Of a DNA stretch of 64,000 nt, positions 1-12,832 are shown in pieces. The stretch covers positions 739,461 to 803,460 of the forward strand of contig MNCI01008066.1 in the NCBI GenBank assembly GCA_015680685.1. Direction: 5' to 3'. Made by a program: the position numbers and the translations under genes. The notes under the pieces are model-generated. The model was not told the DNA's origin and did not search any database. It saw only the letters and a program-made list of their open reading frames with translations. Numbering within the stretch: position 1 is the first letter of the stretch; each line of letters starts with the position of its first letter. Source of the DNA: Gnetum montanum (Eukaryota > Streptophyta > Gnetopsida > Gnetales > Gnetaceae).

Positions 1-287
1 TGACGCTAGTTAATTTAGACTTAGATCTTAGTTAGAGTTAGTTTAGTTTCTCAACTCTTTCCTCCTGGTAGCATAGAAGATAAGCCGAAAATACCAAAAA
101 AATCACATACCTCAGACTTGCTTAACCATACACCATGACACATACAAGCAAGCCTGGGAAGACAACGAACGATTAACCCCAAGTGTTTCTTGTGGTGTTA
201 AGGCATTTAGTCTGCAGAGTTCGACCGGATCGCGCGTGCACGCTCGTATTCATATGGTGGAGTGTAGGGGTACCTCGCCACTTATCA
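1..287 (+). repeat. Family-A Ty3/gypsy LTR, 3' part
   Basis: This stretch aligns, in reverse complement, with the first part of the family-A LTR at 8040. Shared landmarks are the run around CTTAACCATAC, the AGACTAAATGCC-like block, GATCCGGT, and the terminal block GGGGTACC followed by CCACTTATCA. It ends at the expected LTR terminus CA (287). It is diverged from the other copies, and its left end lies outside the window or is lost. No primer-binding site is seen immediately after 287, so this may be a solo LTR or a fragment. Confidence 0.65.
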
Positions 288-1950
288 ATTATAATTGACA
301 TGGACCATGACAATCCATAAATTTTGAGGAATGACTCTAGATAAGGCTACTATTAATATAGGATCAAAAGAAGTCATAGGACTAACCTTTGTTACATTAT
401 CTATAGTTAAGAACATTGACTCTTTGAAGATTCATCCTCCATTCTCTTTGCAAACACATAGAAATATTTTAAATTCGAAACACCTTCATAGTAAATTTAC
501 AAAGCAAAAATATTTTGCTAATTCAGAAGATTAGACATCTTGAGTTTAGGCTCCTATTCCACACCTCTATAAAGTTCATTGCAGCAATTGTGTAATGTAT
601 TCTTGCATCAACATATTTGAAATATACATGATTTTATTTCTATGGGGCTTGTTTTTAAAATTTGATGTTGATAAGGGTCTTGTCAATTTTGATCAATGGA
701 ATTTATCATACAGAACATAGTGTGATCTACCCATAAGCTTTGAAGATATTGTTGAGTGGATTTCCAAGAACACTCATGTATATTGTTGCATTTAATGAAT
801 ATAAAAGATAATATGATACATATACTACAACGCAACCTATGTTGCCACAGTGAGAGGTAAGAATAAAGATATTTATAATTTTACGTTTTATAATTTTTAT
901 GGATGCTATAAATACACATGCATAATGCTTATGTTGCAATCCTTCTAGGGGATACATGCAACACCATACAGGAAATATAATAAAATGGCTCTTAGTCACA
1001 ACCTTGATGGCCCAGCACCATGTCATATAGTTATGACCTCCTTGGGTAAGGATAAATCATCACAACTTATGAAAATGAGAATTAAATAAATATTTTTAGA
1101 AGTTTAATATTTTATAATGTTTTTGGTATTTTAAATGTTTAAGATATCAATGGTGGAACAAGGAAAACCATAAGCTTTATTCATCACGTAAACACTGGAC
1201 TCGGTCTCGACCAAATGGTTTCAAGCTATTTAAGCAAGATAGCACTCTAACAAAGTCTAGCTAAACTTGTGAAAGTGATGACTCAAAACATACATAAGAC
1301 TAGGAAAGGAAACAACTTACCCAATGGATGGAGAGCCCCTCACATAAACTAGACATTGAGAGCTCAAATGAAATCAAAGTAATATTTATGATTTGTGTTA
1401 GACTTCATCCTGAGTATTTATAGCTTTTTTATGGAAATGGATGAGGTTCATCAACACCTAGGCATCAATGGACATCCATCAATGAAACCCTAGCTAATTA
1501 GAATGCACTGTCAACATTTTGACCCAAATTTAAACACCCTCCAAAATCACACTTTATATAATGGATCCTAGGTAAAGTCTAGAACTCAAGGAAGCATGTT
1601 GGAGGGACCATAGGACATTCAAATGAATCTAGAATCATTGTAAGGAACTTGAAATAATGCACACAACCTCAAAGTATGACATAGGGGGCTAGGGTGCATC
1701 CTGAAAGACCAAAAACCTTGATTGAGCACACTAGACTACAAACATAGGGCACATGAAACACTTTCCAAATCTAGGGCTTATAATTAACTTACAAATTACC
1801 ACTAGACATCTCATTAGATGTATTAATGTTACTATTTAATATTAATTTGTTTTTCAATTATGATGTTATTAAATTATTTTATATAATATATTAATAACTT
1901 AGCTTTTTAAATAATGTTCTTAACAATGATAATGGATATCTTTTCAAATT
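288..1950. other. Unassigned AT-rich non-coding DNA
   Basis: No open frame here has recognisable protein similarity; the short frames look random. On the minus strand around 1415-1432 there is a TATA-like CTATAAATACTCAGG, so 1100-1800 could be part of an unidentified LTR. No partner copy is in the window to test this. Confidence 0.3.
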
Positions 1951-2130
1951 ATGAATTGGTTGAGAGGATCTTCTAAATTTTTATTCTCTCTTAGAAGCCC
2001 AATTGCTAGACAAGGTAATAAGTTTAATGAAAACTAAATCACTCATCCATTCTCTCTTCCTTTGCCTCTTTTCTATTTTCTTTGCACACCTTCTTAGTCA
2101 AATTTAACTTTTTTATGTTTGTTTAGGGTG
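1951..2130 (+). repeat. Left arm of inverted repeat flanking B1
   Basis: This 180-bp segment is about 75-80% identical by eye to the reverse complement of 23977-24148. Both arms share the blocks ATGAATTGG, GAGAGGAT, GACAAGGTAA, GAAAACTAAATCACTCAT, CTATTTTCTTTGCA and ATGTTTGTTTAGGGTG. Before B1 inserted, the arms would have been separated by about 40 bp, so the site was a fold-back structure, possibly a MITE-like transposon. Confidence 0.75.
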
Positions 2131-2159
2131 TTTTTGAGTTCTTATTTGTTCTTGAGATT

Positions 2160-3656
2160 TGAAACACCACTAAATTTAAATGTTGTCACCTTTGTAACCC
2201 CATCCCATAAAACCTAAGGCTAAACTTCATTGTAAATGTGAATATTGCAACCTAAGAGGTATAATCTCACATACTTTATACTTTCGAGGTTGAAAATGCA
2301 TCATAAGTGGACAAAGCCTCATACTTCAAGTAAAAAGAGTTACATAGTAAATATATTTAGGCTTGGGAGGGTTAAAATGCCTTTTGGGATGCTAAAATTA
2401 GCATTTTTATGGGTTTTACAAAGGGTATAGCATTTTCAACGCTAGAGATACTTGCATAGAGGTAGATCTCACCTACACCTAGTGTGAAGGAGTGTGGGAT
2501 CACCAATGCTCATTGTGTGGAGAGTTATAACCTTTTCCACACACACACACACACACACACCCCCCCCAAACATTGATCCTTCATCCCCCTAGCATTGATC
2601 CTTCATCACCCTAATGTAGAATCCTATCTCCAATGAGGATTCATAGGGGTATAACTCACCTACCTCTAATGAGGATGCATGGGGGTGTGACTCACCTACC
2701 TCCAACATGGAAGACTTGTCCCCAACATGGAAGATCTGCTCCTCCCATGGATGCCATTCTTCCATTACTATTTTTAGTAAATGGAATGACCATGGAGGTA
2801 TCACACTTACTATATATGGTAATCCCCCAAATTTTGGCACCTACCCCACCTGAAACATAACACGAATCTATAGCCAATTTGCAGTAGTTTTGTAGGCCAA
2901 TTTGTACCAAAAATTAAGGTCAAAACCTTATATAAACCAACTCCAAATATCATTTTGAGGTTCCATGCCCTTAGCATTGGGATACTTTGGCATTTTTAGT
3001 ACCCAAGAGCTCTTACAACCCTTGCATCTATGTTGCTCCTTGGATTCTTCTTAGTGTGGAATGCCTATGGCCTTGTTACGCCCCTTTAACTCCCTTAAGG
3101 TTTGTGAGATCTTGGTGTCTACATTGTGCTCCTAGAAACTCCACTCCCAGCATTTCCTACCTTGGTGAGCCAAATCTCGCACGTTTCTCATCTGCCCACC
3201 ACCCCACCCTCCACCACCCCCTCCCTGACATAGCAAACATTGCAAATCTAAAGAAGTAGCAAAGGTTTAATAGCATCAAGGTGGTAGAGCATTTGAATCA
3301 TGGAGTTGATCGCATCGACTTCAATGAATTCTAATCCCCCACCCAAGTGAACCCCCCTACTCCATCAAGCCATCTTGTACACATTTTTTGTACCTCCATT
3401 TATTTTAAATGAAATAAAGTTTGTAGTCTATGTGCAAGTTTCATTTATTCGTTTCATTTTTTGTATCATTTACATTCAGATTTGCATCTTTTTATTTTTT
3501 TCTACCCCTATTTTGCATTTCATAAGTCCCTAAGTGATTTGTTGGACTATCCAAGGCATCTTGCATCCTATTTTTTAAAGGCCCTGGAGATTCATGGTTA
3601 AAGCTTTTGTGCTAGGATTTTCAGTTTTCTAGCAACCAAATTTTCCAATTGCTACA
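2160..3656 (+). repeat. B1 5' LTR
   Basis: The LTR starts TGAAACACC and ends GCTACA. It matches the 3' LTR at 22417-23958 and the minus-strand copy at 53384-54855. It contains a TATA box (TATATAAA, about 2930-2937) and a polyadenylation signal AATAAA (3413-3418), so transcription runs on the plus strand. It carries an (AC)n microsatellite near 2538-2560. It has only two copies of the 20-bp GGAAGA-containing unit that is expanded in the 3' LTR. Confidence 0.85.
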
Positions 3657-3662
3657 ATTTTC

Positions 3663-3680
3663 TGGTGCTAGAAAGAGGGC
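3663..3680 (+). other. B1 primer-binding-site candidate
   Basis: TGGTGCTAGAAAGAGGGC starts six bases after the 5' LTR terminus. Element B4 has a nearly identical TGGTGCTAGAAGGAGGG just after its own, unrelated-looking LTR (56656 onward). Conservation at the same place in two elements supports a tRNA primer-binding site. The tRNA was not identified. Confidence 0.6.
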
Positions 3681-4502
3681 CTTCGTCCAAATTCTACTAT
3701 CAAACCTATTGTCAATGTGCTAACATTGCCTACAACTTGAAAATTTTGAGATCTCTGAAACAAATTTTTTTTTTTTTCAAATTTTATTAATCCCTATTTC
3801 TGCTATCAAAACCCAACATTACCACCCATTCCCCTACCACCAAAACCTAGCATGGGCATGTGGGTTTTGGCAAAACCTTCACATCAATTACTAGAAATTT
3901 TAAAGCTAGCATGAACATGTGTGTGTAATACCCCCCTCAACATGGGTGTTTGGGTTTTGAAAATTTGACAATGGAATTATTAAAACTAGCATTGGTATTT
4001 TTCTAAAAACAAAAAAAAAATACTAGAAGCTCACTTTTGAAAAAACCAAAGTTTCCACTTTGCTTTAATTGCCAAAAGTAAATCCCCCTTCCCCGACATT
4101 GTGTAGAAAAATTTAAGATTTTAAATCTTACCCCCTTTCTTCCCCCTTTTTTCTCCCAACATGGGTGTAGCTAGGAAGCCTAGCATGGGTGGGGTTTGAC
4201 ACCAACCTTACTATTTATAGTAAGTAACTTTCTTTAGCCATGTTTATCATTTTTAACCTTGTTTCCCCTTTCTTTCCCCCTTGCTACACTCCAGTGTAGG
4301 TGTAGCTTAGAAGCTAGGAGTGGATAGAGTGCGATACCACCTATTTTCCAGTATACACCCTTTGGTAGCCACTTACTATTTAAAGTAATCCTTTTTCAGG
4401 TATTTTTGCTTCTTTCAATTGTTTTTAAATTCCACTTGTTGGAATTTGCACTTTATTTTACCTTTTATGACCTTGTTTAGCCATTATTAGCACCTTTTTA
4501 CT
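3681..4502 (+). other. B1 leader between primer site and gag
   Basis: Untranslated leader, rich in C and T tracts and short repeats of the form AGCATGGGTGTAGCTAGGAAG (4157-4330). No coding frame is supported. Confidence 0.5.
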
Positions 4503-6540
4503 ATGTCTTTTAATCAATCAACTGTACTGTCCCTTAATCTCACAAACATGGTATCCAACCAAGATGCAATTTGTATCTATGACCCAAAAGATCCTATGGT
4601 CATAGAACGAAGGCAATCACTTAGGCAAAGAGGAAAAAACCTAGGTTTCATGGTTATCAATGAGAAATTCTACAACTTCCTTTGTTCTAACATGCAAGGT
4701 AATATATTAATACCACATTTTGAATCTAATTCAAAGCATCAATTTGAAATCATACACTACGATGGAAAAGAATACATCCCATCCCCTTATGACCAAATCC
4801 CCCTCACTAATTTCTACACACAAATGATCATACAACTCATAGAGATTGATGAGTTTAGTGAGGGAATTAGCTTAAAGGATCAGCAAGAAGAGGAAGATGA
4901 GTTTGAGGCTAAACTGGAGTAGGACATCTTCATTAAAATTCTTTTCCAATCTTCCACTCTCCAAACAACCACATCCAACTCCACATTTCTTACCTCATCG
5001 ATGGAAGAGATCCCTCAACCCAACTTTCCTCCTATAAATTCTACCATGATTGGGTCCACACCCATCATCGCCACATAGTAGACACAACCTATGTCTTAGT
5101 CCACCTCCTTATTCTCATCAGTGCCCTTTGCCACATAACCTAATTCCATTCATCCATCCTCAGTGATGTCTACCTCATCATCATCCTTTGACATACCAGT
5201 GGAACCCTCATTGGGATCCCAAGAAACATGAGTCTTTCATACTCCTTTCATCCCCTTTGTGCCTTAAGTTCCAACATAAACATCTTTCTCCTTATTTAGC
5301 CTACCTATAACCATAATAACATAGCCTCTCCCATTAATACCATAGCCTATCGTGAGGCCACAAGCCTCTCAAATCCCTTTGCAACCATTAATACCAGCAC
5401 CACAACCCATGGGGATTCTCTAAGGCTTGGATCAAGCATTCCAAATGATCCAAGACCTAATGAAGATCTAGGAAAACGTAAGGTCAATACAACTCATACA
5501 ATCAAGGTTCTAGATTTCTAGCAAGATGAGTCTATAAGCCCTATGGTGCCTCAAATAAGCTTGCCTGCCAGCTTGCCTATTCCAAACTTCACCAAATACA
5601 ATGATGAATAGGATCCCAATGCAAATCTAGATCCCAATGCCAATCTAGTAACCTTCTAGTTTGAGTTCCTTTTCTTACAACCTTGGCCTCATACAATATT
5701 GAGAATTTTTCCCCTATCTCTCAAGGGAAAGGCTCTAGATTGGTATTGAACCTTGCCTAGGGGTTCCATCTCTTTCCTTGAGGACTTGATCAACCAATTT
5801 TTCAATTACTTCAAATACAACTTAAAGTCAGATGCCACATTAGATTAACTGATGAAGGTGAGGCAAGGTCCACTTGAACTAGTTAAAAGATTCATTCAAA
5901 GGTGAAACTCAACTCTCAACGAGATTCCAGAGCCTATTGATGAAACTCACCTTTTGTCCATCTACAAGGGAGTAGTAAATAACTTTATCAAGTCAAAGCT
6001 ATACTACCTAGAACCCCAGTCACTAAGCCAAGCATTCTCACAAACCAAGAACATTAAGAAGGTAGCTAAGGCAAGCAATGACCTAGCCTACATTACCTGT
6101 AAAAATCAACATGCAAGAATGAATAGGGATAAAACACAACATACAACCATGGCTAAAATAGTAAAAACAAACAAACAAACCAAGGAGAGAGGAGGGGATC
6201 ACCACCACACAACACATGTGTTGACTCATCACAATCATCCAGTTCCTATGCTCCAAATCGACCAAGACAATATTTTAGGTAGAAGGATAGGTCTAAGTAC
6301 AAAAGGTTGCCTATGAAGCCCTCTGAGCTTCTAGAACAATTGCTTAAAAACAACCATATACAACATAAGAAGCTATCTAAAGAGGCTCATAAGAGGTACA
6401 ATCATCTTTGTAACATGGCTAGAAATCCAACAATAGCTACCAAAGACAATCCCAAGCTACCAAGGTACTTCAAATTGGATAGTTATTGTGATTATGATCA
6501 AATGGCTGGTCATGATACTCATTTTTGCCTAGAATTATAG
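4503..6540 (+). pseudogene. B1 gag remnant
   Basis: An open stretch of 139 codons begins at ATG 4503 and contains IHYDGKEYIPSPYDQIPL, which is matched by IHWSRWEYIPFSLDIIPL in element B4. A capsid-like region follows at about 5580-6120, with LSLKGKALDWY and FIKSKLYYLEPQSLSQAF typical of plant retrotransposon gag. A basic, low-complexity tail follows near 6100-6300. Zinc-knuckle cysteines are not clearly preserved. The frame is broken by several in-frame stops and a few frame changes, so it cannot make a full-length protein. Its product would have been the structural Gag of virus-like particles in the cytoplasm. Confidence 0.75.
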
Positions 6541-7299
6541 GATTCCCTCTAGAAGATGATAAACCATGAAGAGTTGGTAGTGAATAATGGCCTCATTCAT
6601 AGAAACCAAATGGTCTAAGCCTCCTAGGAAACCATTTCTTATCAGTGTATCATCACAATCCCAAAGCACAAAGCCTAGGAAGCCCTTCATTATACTGGTA
6701 ATACCTACTTTGTTCCTAAGGAGCCTTTCATCATACATATACCCCCTTTAGTGGCTTCAACATCATAACATAATCAATGAGTTTCTAATCCTCTAAAGCC
6801 TAGGGAACCATTCATTATCTGGGTCTCTCCACCTTTAACAAGTAAGACTACAACAACCCATGACCAAAGGCCACCTCTAGTGCCCAATAGCTCAGAGGTT
6901 GGCAAGAATTAATCATCACAATGATGGCAAAAGCAACTTATTTCCAAACCAACAACAAATCCCACTAAGGATTTCCAACAACAAAAGGCTTCGAAACAAG
7001 CTACATCAAGATCAACTACATCCATGGACAAGGGGTCCAAGGCAAATACATTGCAACCCAAATCACAAACTTTAAGGAGAATGGAGGAGGTTAAAACCAC
7101 TAAGGCTGAAACATCACAAGCCAATATAAATAATTTTCATGCAATAATGGATCAAGCCAAATATTCACTAAAGCAAAAGAACATGTTGTACAACTTGTTC
7201 ATGGCCTCTCCTACACATAGGGAAGCACTAGCTCTCAAGTGTTAACATCTATCCCTATGAGTAGAGACATTCCTACCAAAAAAGTTTTGATTCACTCTA

Positions 7300-7931
7300 T
7301 TATTGAGTGAGCTTCACTTAGAGAAAACGAGCATCAACCAATGCTTAAATTTCATGACAGTGAAGTCAAAATTGACTCTCAAAACAAAGAAGTGCTATCT
7401 ACTCCTCTTCTTATTACTATATGTATGGGCAAGTACAAGATTCACCATGTTCATGTGGATGATGGAGTAGCAACTAATGTGATACCATTTTCTATTCTTG
7501 ATAAACTAGGCTTAACTAAGAATATCCAAGAAACTACTACCTCAGCACTCAAGTCATTTAATGACTTATGAGTAGAAATGTGAGGTTCCCTCACTTTAGA
7601 TTTCATGGACAATGAGCAAATTCCTACATCGACCAACTTCCTAGTGGTTGAAGAGACACCTAGTTTCAACTTAATCCTAGGAAGGCCATGGTTTGTGAAG
7701 TTTCAAGCAGTTTCATCTCCTATACATTAGGAGACTCACTTGCTATACAAGGTTGGGGAAATTATAATCTATGAAGACAATGTGTCAATACCATTGGTTA
7801 ACTATGTCAACATTAACCGAGGTTCAAAGGTAGAATTTCAAGAGGAAACTACCGATACTCAAACTAGGGCCATCGGTAAGGAAAATAATGATGCTAATAG
7901 CACCAACTCCGTGACAGTAAATGACCAATGA
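7300..7931 (+). pseudogene. B1 retropepsin-like protease remnant
   Basis: The frame reads VHVDDGVATNVIPFSILDKL, with the catalytic-aspartate loop in DDG form instead of DTG or DSG. About 70 residues later comes NLILGRPWFVKF, the ILGRPW-type ending of plant Ty3 proteases. B4 has the parallel VHIDDGATTNVIPYTIIDKL. In-frame stops (around 7569 and 7581) inactivate it. The next frame (7740-7931) has a counterpart in B4, after which homology to coding sequence ends in both elements. Reverse transcriptase therefore appears to be missing by design and not lost only through the nested insertion. Confidence 0.75.
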
Positions 7932-8034
7932 AAATGCATGCAAGTGGTCATGCAAAATAAGAGTGTTGGTAAGCATAGGATTGTGTGAAAAATATTTGTT
8001 GATCTGTCAAAGATCAAATAACAAATTTAGAATA

Positions 8035-8039
8035 AACAC
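8035..8039. repeat. Element A target-site duplication, left
   Basis: AACAC directly before the LTR start at 8040 is repeated as AACAC at 17031-17035, directly after the other LTR. This proves that 8040-17030 is a single insertion into B1. Confidence 0.9.
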
Positions 8040-8908
8040 TGATGAGTGGCAAGGTACCCCTACACCCAACCATATGAATCACAGGCATTCACATGTGATC
8101 CGGTTGAATTCCATAGACTATAACTACTAAGTATGCTAGAGCCAAATAGTGTGTGCATGTTGTCCATTTGTTATCTTCCCAATCCCACTTGTAGAATGCA
8201 GTTGTATGGTTAAGTGTGACTGAGGCATAATATTTTTATTATTTTGTGTTTTTATGAAATTACTCGCCTAGAACAAAGATGAAAGTAAAAGTAAGAGTGA
8301 TTAATTGCTAAATATACTATGGTCTAATCTAGCCTAACACAAGTAACCATTCCCACTTCCCGGACACATCCTAAACTTTGCATAAACACTGTTGGGCTAT
8401 CAAACATTAACTGTTTCTACGCTACCAAGTGTCACACATATGTTTAAAGGGGTCGTGCTTATGTATTTTAATGATTTTCTTGATTGATCAAAATTAATTA
8501 CTACATTAATAATATTTATGTAAATTGCATGAAATATAAATGCATAAGAAAGAAAGTCTCAAGTGCTACAAAGAATAGATTAAAGAGTTCGTCTTTACTA
8601 CCAACACAATGGTGTGTTCAGGTACATCAATGCTTGAATAAAGATTTGTTCACACTTAGACATCCTATTGTGGGTACTTGAAAAATATTCTAACTCTCAA
8701 ATGAACAAACTGCAAGAGTTTTGCTACTTGTTGCCAAAAACTTACTCCCAATTTTGTGCCTAGGCATCGTATTTCTAGACCTAAGAGTAACCCTATGATA
8801 TCAAATGTACAATATCACATCTTGGGCCACGATATCACGTACCCGATATTGTGTACCTGATATCGTGACCACCCCAATATCAGAGTATATGAAAAACATG
8901 ATTTATCA
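8040..8908 (-). repeat. Element A 3' LTR (complete)
   Basis: 869 bp, reading TGATAAATCATG to CCACTCATCA on the minus strand. Orientation is supported by the adjacent polypurine tract and by the TATA box of the related solo LTR at 46252. Against the surviving part of the 5' LTR there are about 39 differences in 545 aligned bases by eye. Only about three are transversions, plus one single-base indel. Confidence 0.9.
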
Positions 8909-8922
8909 TACCCCCACGACTA
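8909..8922 (-). other. Element A polypurine tract
   Basis: On the minus strand GTCGTGGGGGTA lies directly before the LTR start TGATAAATC. Its position and purine run fit the priming site for plus-strand DNA synthesis, and it fixes the element's orientation. Confidence 0.65.
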
Positions 8923-10930
8923 AATGAAAACTCGTCCTCTAGTACAAAACAAGAGGAACAAGTTCTTAACAAAAGACATTAGGGAGTGTGGACTTATTTG
9001 ACTGACATGCAGAGTGATACAAAGAAAATAGACAAATACAGAAGTGCCTAAGCATACAATATTACAATTATGTATGATATTGGGTGTTCATGACAATAGA
9101 AAAGAATACCAATGGATCCAAAGAACATCCAACCCCCCTTGGCAATAGAAGAATGAGGGAGAGGTAGAAGAGATCCAGCGATCATGAACAATCTCCCACA
9201 AGTGATATGGTTGCATCTCCTTGGTGAAGACAATCCTGCTTTCAGTCCACGCTTCCCAATGCAATCACAACAAAACAAAGGATTAGTATATATAGTGCAA
9301 CAGACAATGGCTAAATACCTTGTCTCATCGGTGATTTTATTTAGCCAAGTTGTGATTGTGATAGATTGGTTGCTTGATATTGTTAGTAGAAAGACTAATG
9401 AATGGGTTAAGTAAGAGAAGCGATCCATACAATTTAGAAAAAGCTTAACACAAGAAATACTGAAAAGAGGGTATTCACAATAATAAAAAAGATTTCATTA
9501 TAAATAGTTGTGAAGGTGCATACAATTGGATGACTTGGATGGAGTAAATAAAAAGAATTTAATTATAACAATGTCTAAGGATAAAGGACTTAACTTAACC
9601 AACCCAAAAGATATGCAAGTGGGTCCTTCCCAAAGTAGGCATAGGCCTTTTATGCCCTTGCATAACTTCAAACCAGGGAGTCCATGGACTCCATGGATGA
9701 TTAATGATTATGGAAAGTTAAGTACAAAAATCCAAAAGCAACTAACTAAGAAATCCAACACATCAAACCAAAACATTGAATCAAAACATAAAACCAGCAA
9801 TGAGGTGAGGATGAAAAGCATAGATGAATGATAGAGACAGTGGAATAGAGTTCCTAATTATGGTCACATATAGTCCCTTGTAGAGTTTGTGATTAAATGA
9901 CTTGGTAGGATCCATCCTCGGTCCAGATCAAAACCAACCACTTTTAGTAACTTCACATTGACATTCTAAGAAAAGTCCATCCCATGAGACACAAGAATGC
10001 TCCCACAAAACAACCACTATTCCAAATTGGAGAGAAGGTAGGAAGTGAGAAAGGGCCTTAGTTAGAGGAGACAAGACAAGTCTCATAACTAGTTCTTGTA
10101 GCCCTTTTATTTGGTCTAAGGGATGTGCTTTGAATTCCCATGTTTTTTTTTTTTTGAATAGGAACCACACCATGCAAAGACCCATGCATTTTTTGCATTT
10201 ATTTTGTCCAAGGGGTGTGCTTTGAATTCTCATATTTTTTTTCTTTTTTTTCTTTTTTGTAATGAGGACCACACCATGCAAGGACTTATTTGACTTCCTA
10301 TTTTGAAATGACATGCAATGATGAGAAGCTTACGAGAACACTTCTACACATAGGAAAATAGAAAAGCACAAAGAATATTGCTTCCCTTTGAAGCCGCACC
10401 CTGTCCAAACCTTTGATTCCTTCCCAATTCTAGAAACAATAGAAGTCACCAATTTATTAAAGTTGCATTAATGAAAAAGAGACTACACGCTTCCAAAACA
10501 AGGAAAACCATAGAGTATGTGGATGGGTGGATGATGTGGACTCACTGCCTGTTACATGAAAAGAAACCACATCCTAGTCATCAATAACGACATTCAAAGT
10601 TAGAAACTAAACATCAAGAATCAAATTACAAATGAAACATACCATCATTAAGTAGTGCATTACCATTGTACCTGCCACCTTATTAGTAGAAAAAGTAGAG
10701 AAACATATCAAACACAAGCGAACATAACCATAAAAGAAAGTAAAAAAGTATCTAATAAATATTGAATATATTAATGATGGTGTAAAACAAAAACTAAGAG
10801 AAGATCAATAACCTTAAAAATACAAATATGTAAAACAAAAATGTAAAACAAAGAAGATGAAAACAAAAAGTTGTAAAACCAAAAATGTGTAAAACAAAAA
10901 AAAAAGTCAAAAACTGAGGAGTCACCTAAG
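8923..10930 (-). other. Element A non-coding region between integrase and 3' LTR
   Basis: About 2 kb with no frame I can assign. Longer frames (for example 9048-9428 minus and 9184-9414 plus) overlap each other and show no known motif; an env-like protein is not evident. At 10111-10290 a unit of about 95 bp is duplicated in tandem, each copy holding GTGCTTTGAATTC, a poly-T run and ACCACACCATGCAA. Confidence 0.5.
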
Positions 10931-10933
10931 GTG

Positions 10934-11869
10934 TTAGTATGGGTGGCCATCTCCCCCATGACTAAGTTGGAAGGGAGATATCTGAAAGATTGAGTATGTT
11001 TGTCCATCTAATGAGGTGTTTGTTGCATTGGTTGGTTTGGGCTCATGGAAAGGTTTCATTTGTTGAATATTGACTAGTTGTTTCTTGTCTGGGCTATCAG
11101 GTTTGTAGATGATCATGGCCCCAGATGGAAAAGTCTCATCAATAATGTAAGGTCCTTTCCACAATGTTTGAAATTTGGTTTGTTGGGGTACATGTGCAGG
11201 ATTCCAATTTCTCTTGTCTCCTGGTTGAAACCTAACTTTTCTTATTTTGAGGTCATGGTGTTTCTTGTTGAATGCCTTATGTGTTTCATTGGATGACAAG
11301 GCCATTAACTAATTTTCATCTAGCAAGTTAATACTCATTAACCATTATTTTTGTGCTAGACTTAAATTTAAGTTGAGATCATAGGCTATAGAGAGTGTAC
11401 AAAGTTTGGATTGGATAGGCAATGTTGGTAGTTTTCTGTACAAGAGCTCATAAGGAGAATAACCTATGAGAAGCTTCCATGTGGAGTGATAGGCCCAAAG
11501 GGCATCATTTAATTTAATGCTCCAGTCCCTTCGGTGCTTACTAATGGTACACGTTAAAATTTTTGTAATCTCCTAATTAGTGACCTCAGCTTAACCATTG
11601 GCTTGGAGATGATATGGAGTTGTGAGTTTATGCTCAAACCCCAAGCATTGCATCAGTTTCCAGAAAGTGGCACCTGTAAAATGAGTTCCATTACTAGAAA
11701 TTAACGCATGAGGTATACTAAACATGTTTACAATGTTTTTTTGTACAAACCAAGCAACATTGATAGATATACAGTCAGTGACGGCTACTGCTTTTACCCA
11801 CTTGGTACAATAGTCAACTACGACTATTATATATGTCTTTTCATTTGATAAAGGTGTGATGGGACCCAT
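10934..11869 (-). pseudogene. Element A integrase core and C-terminal remnant
   Basis: On the minus strand, 11869-11591 encodes the catalytic core, with VVVDYCTKWVKAVAV and ISSNGTHFTGATFWKL; here the usual D of the SDNGTHF motif is N. 11305-10934 encodes the C-terminal part with VRFQPGDKRNWNP and KFQTLWKGPYII, typical of the Ty3 integrase GPY/F module. The two lie in separate frames. Integrase joins element cDNA to host DNA in the nucleus. This copy is broken and its core carries a D-to-N change. Confidence 0.8.
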
Positions 11870-11899
11870 AAAGTAAATGCCCCAAATATCGAATGGTTC

Positions 11900-12330
11900 A
11901 AGAGGTTGAATCCATTACTATGGCCCCTCCATTCGAGCTATCATTCCACCATCCCTCTAGCAAAGATCACAAGTGCAGACAAATTGATGTGCATCCCTGA
12001 AGATTGTTGGCCACTAATACCCTACCATGAGGATTTTTATGGCCATGCATCTCCTAGCATAATGGCCCCCATAATGACCTTCATGAGCATACTAGAGAAT
12101 GTGTAATTGATCTGTATTAGCAACACACCAACAAACCAAGTCATCAAGACAAATTTTGTAAAGGCTTCCCTTAATTTCCATGAAATACTTGACCCGATAA
12201 AGAAATTGTTATTTTTTTCTAATGTCCAGCCCTTGTAGCAATTCTTTCTTGAGTAGATAAGTGAGGATGGTGTCATACCATTTTTTTTCATTGGGCATTT
12301 GTGCATTAATAACACCTGCAAGAAGAGATT
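11900..12330 (-). pseudogene. Element A integrase zinc-binding region
   Basis: On the minus strand around 12100-11950 a frame reads HEGHYGGHYARRC, and further on CTCDLC. This fits the HHCC zinc finger at the start of Ty3 integrases. Frame changes separate it from the RNase H upstream and the core downstream. Confidence 0.6.
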
Positions 12331-12349
12331 CATCAGGGAATTGATGAGA

Positions 12350-12802
12350 TAAAGGACTCTCTTTCTCCTTGTCATCCCATCTTAGTTGCGATAAGTGATC
12401 TACAACCAAATTCTCCATACCTTTTCGATCTACCATTGTGAGATCGAACTCTTGCAAAATCATGAGCCACCATATGACATAGGGGCTCACTGTTGGTTTA
12501 TTCATCAAAAATCGAATGGTGCTATGATCTATGTGCATGAATACTTTGTAGCCAAGCACATAGTGCCTGAACTTCTCTAAGGCAAACACCACTACCATTA
12601 ACTCCTTTTCTATGGTGGTGTAGTTCAATTGTGCACCTATAATGCTCTGGCTTGCACAGTGAATGTAATATGGACATTTTTGATCATCCATTTGCATAAG
12701 CATTGCCCCCATAGCATAATTCAATGCATCAGTCATAATGTGAAATGATCTGGACCAATCTGGTGCTTGAAGAATGGGGGTTTCAATAAGCTTTTTCTTC
12801 AA
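12350..12802 (-). pseudogene. Element A RNase H remnant
   Basis: The minus-strand frame holds FHIMTDALNYAMGAML, NYTTIEKELMVVVFALEKFR, MHIDHSTIRFLMNKP and VVDHLSQL, the ordered landmarks of Ty3 RNase H (D, E and D residues visible). It would have degraded the RNA strand during reverse transcription. The frame is open here but disconnected from the RT upstream. Confidence 0.85.
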
Positions 12803-12832
12803 TTGTTAAAATGCTACTTCACATGTAGGGGT

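Noticed and set aside
331-534. 67-codon ORF with ATG start
   Set aside because: Low-complexity composition, no domain, no neighbours in frame and no splice context; length is within chance for AT-rich DNA.
2539-2560. AC microsatellite and C tract as a functional site
   Set aside because: A simple repeat not shared with the other B-family LTRs.
8923-10930. Possible env-like gene after integrase in element A
   Set aside because: Athila-group elements can carry env-like ORFs, but no signal peptide and transmembrane pattern in a continuous frame was found.
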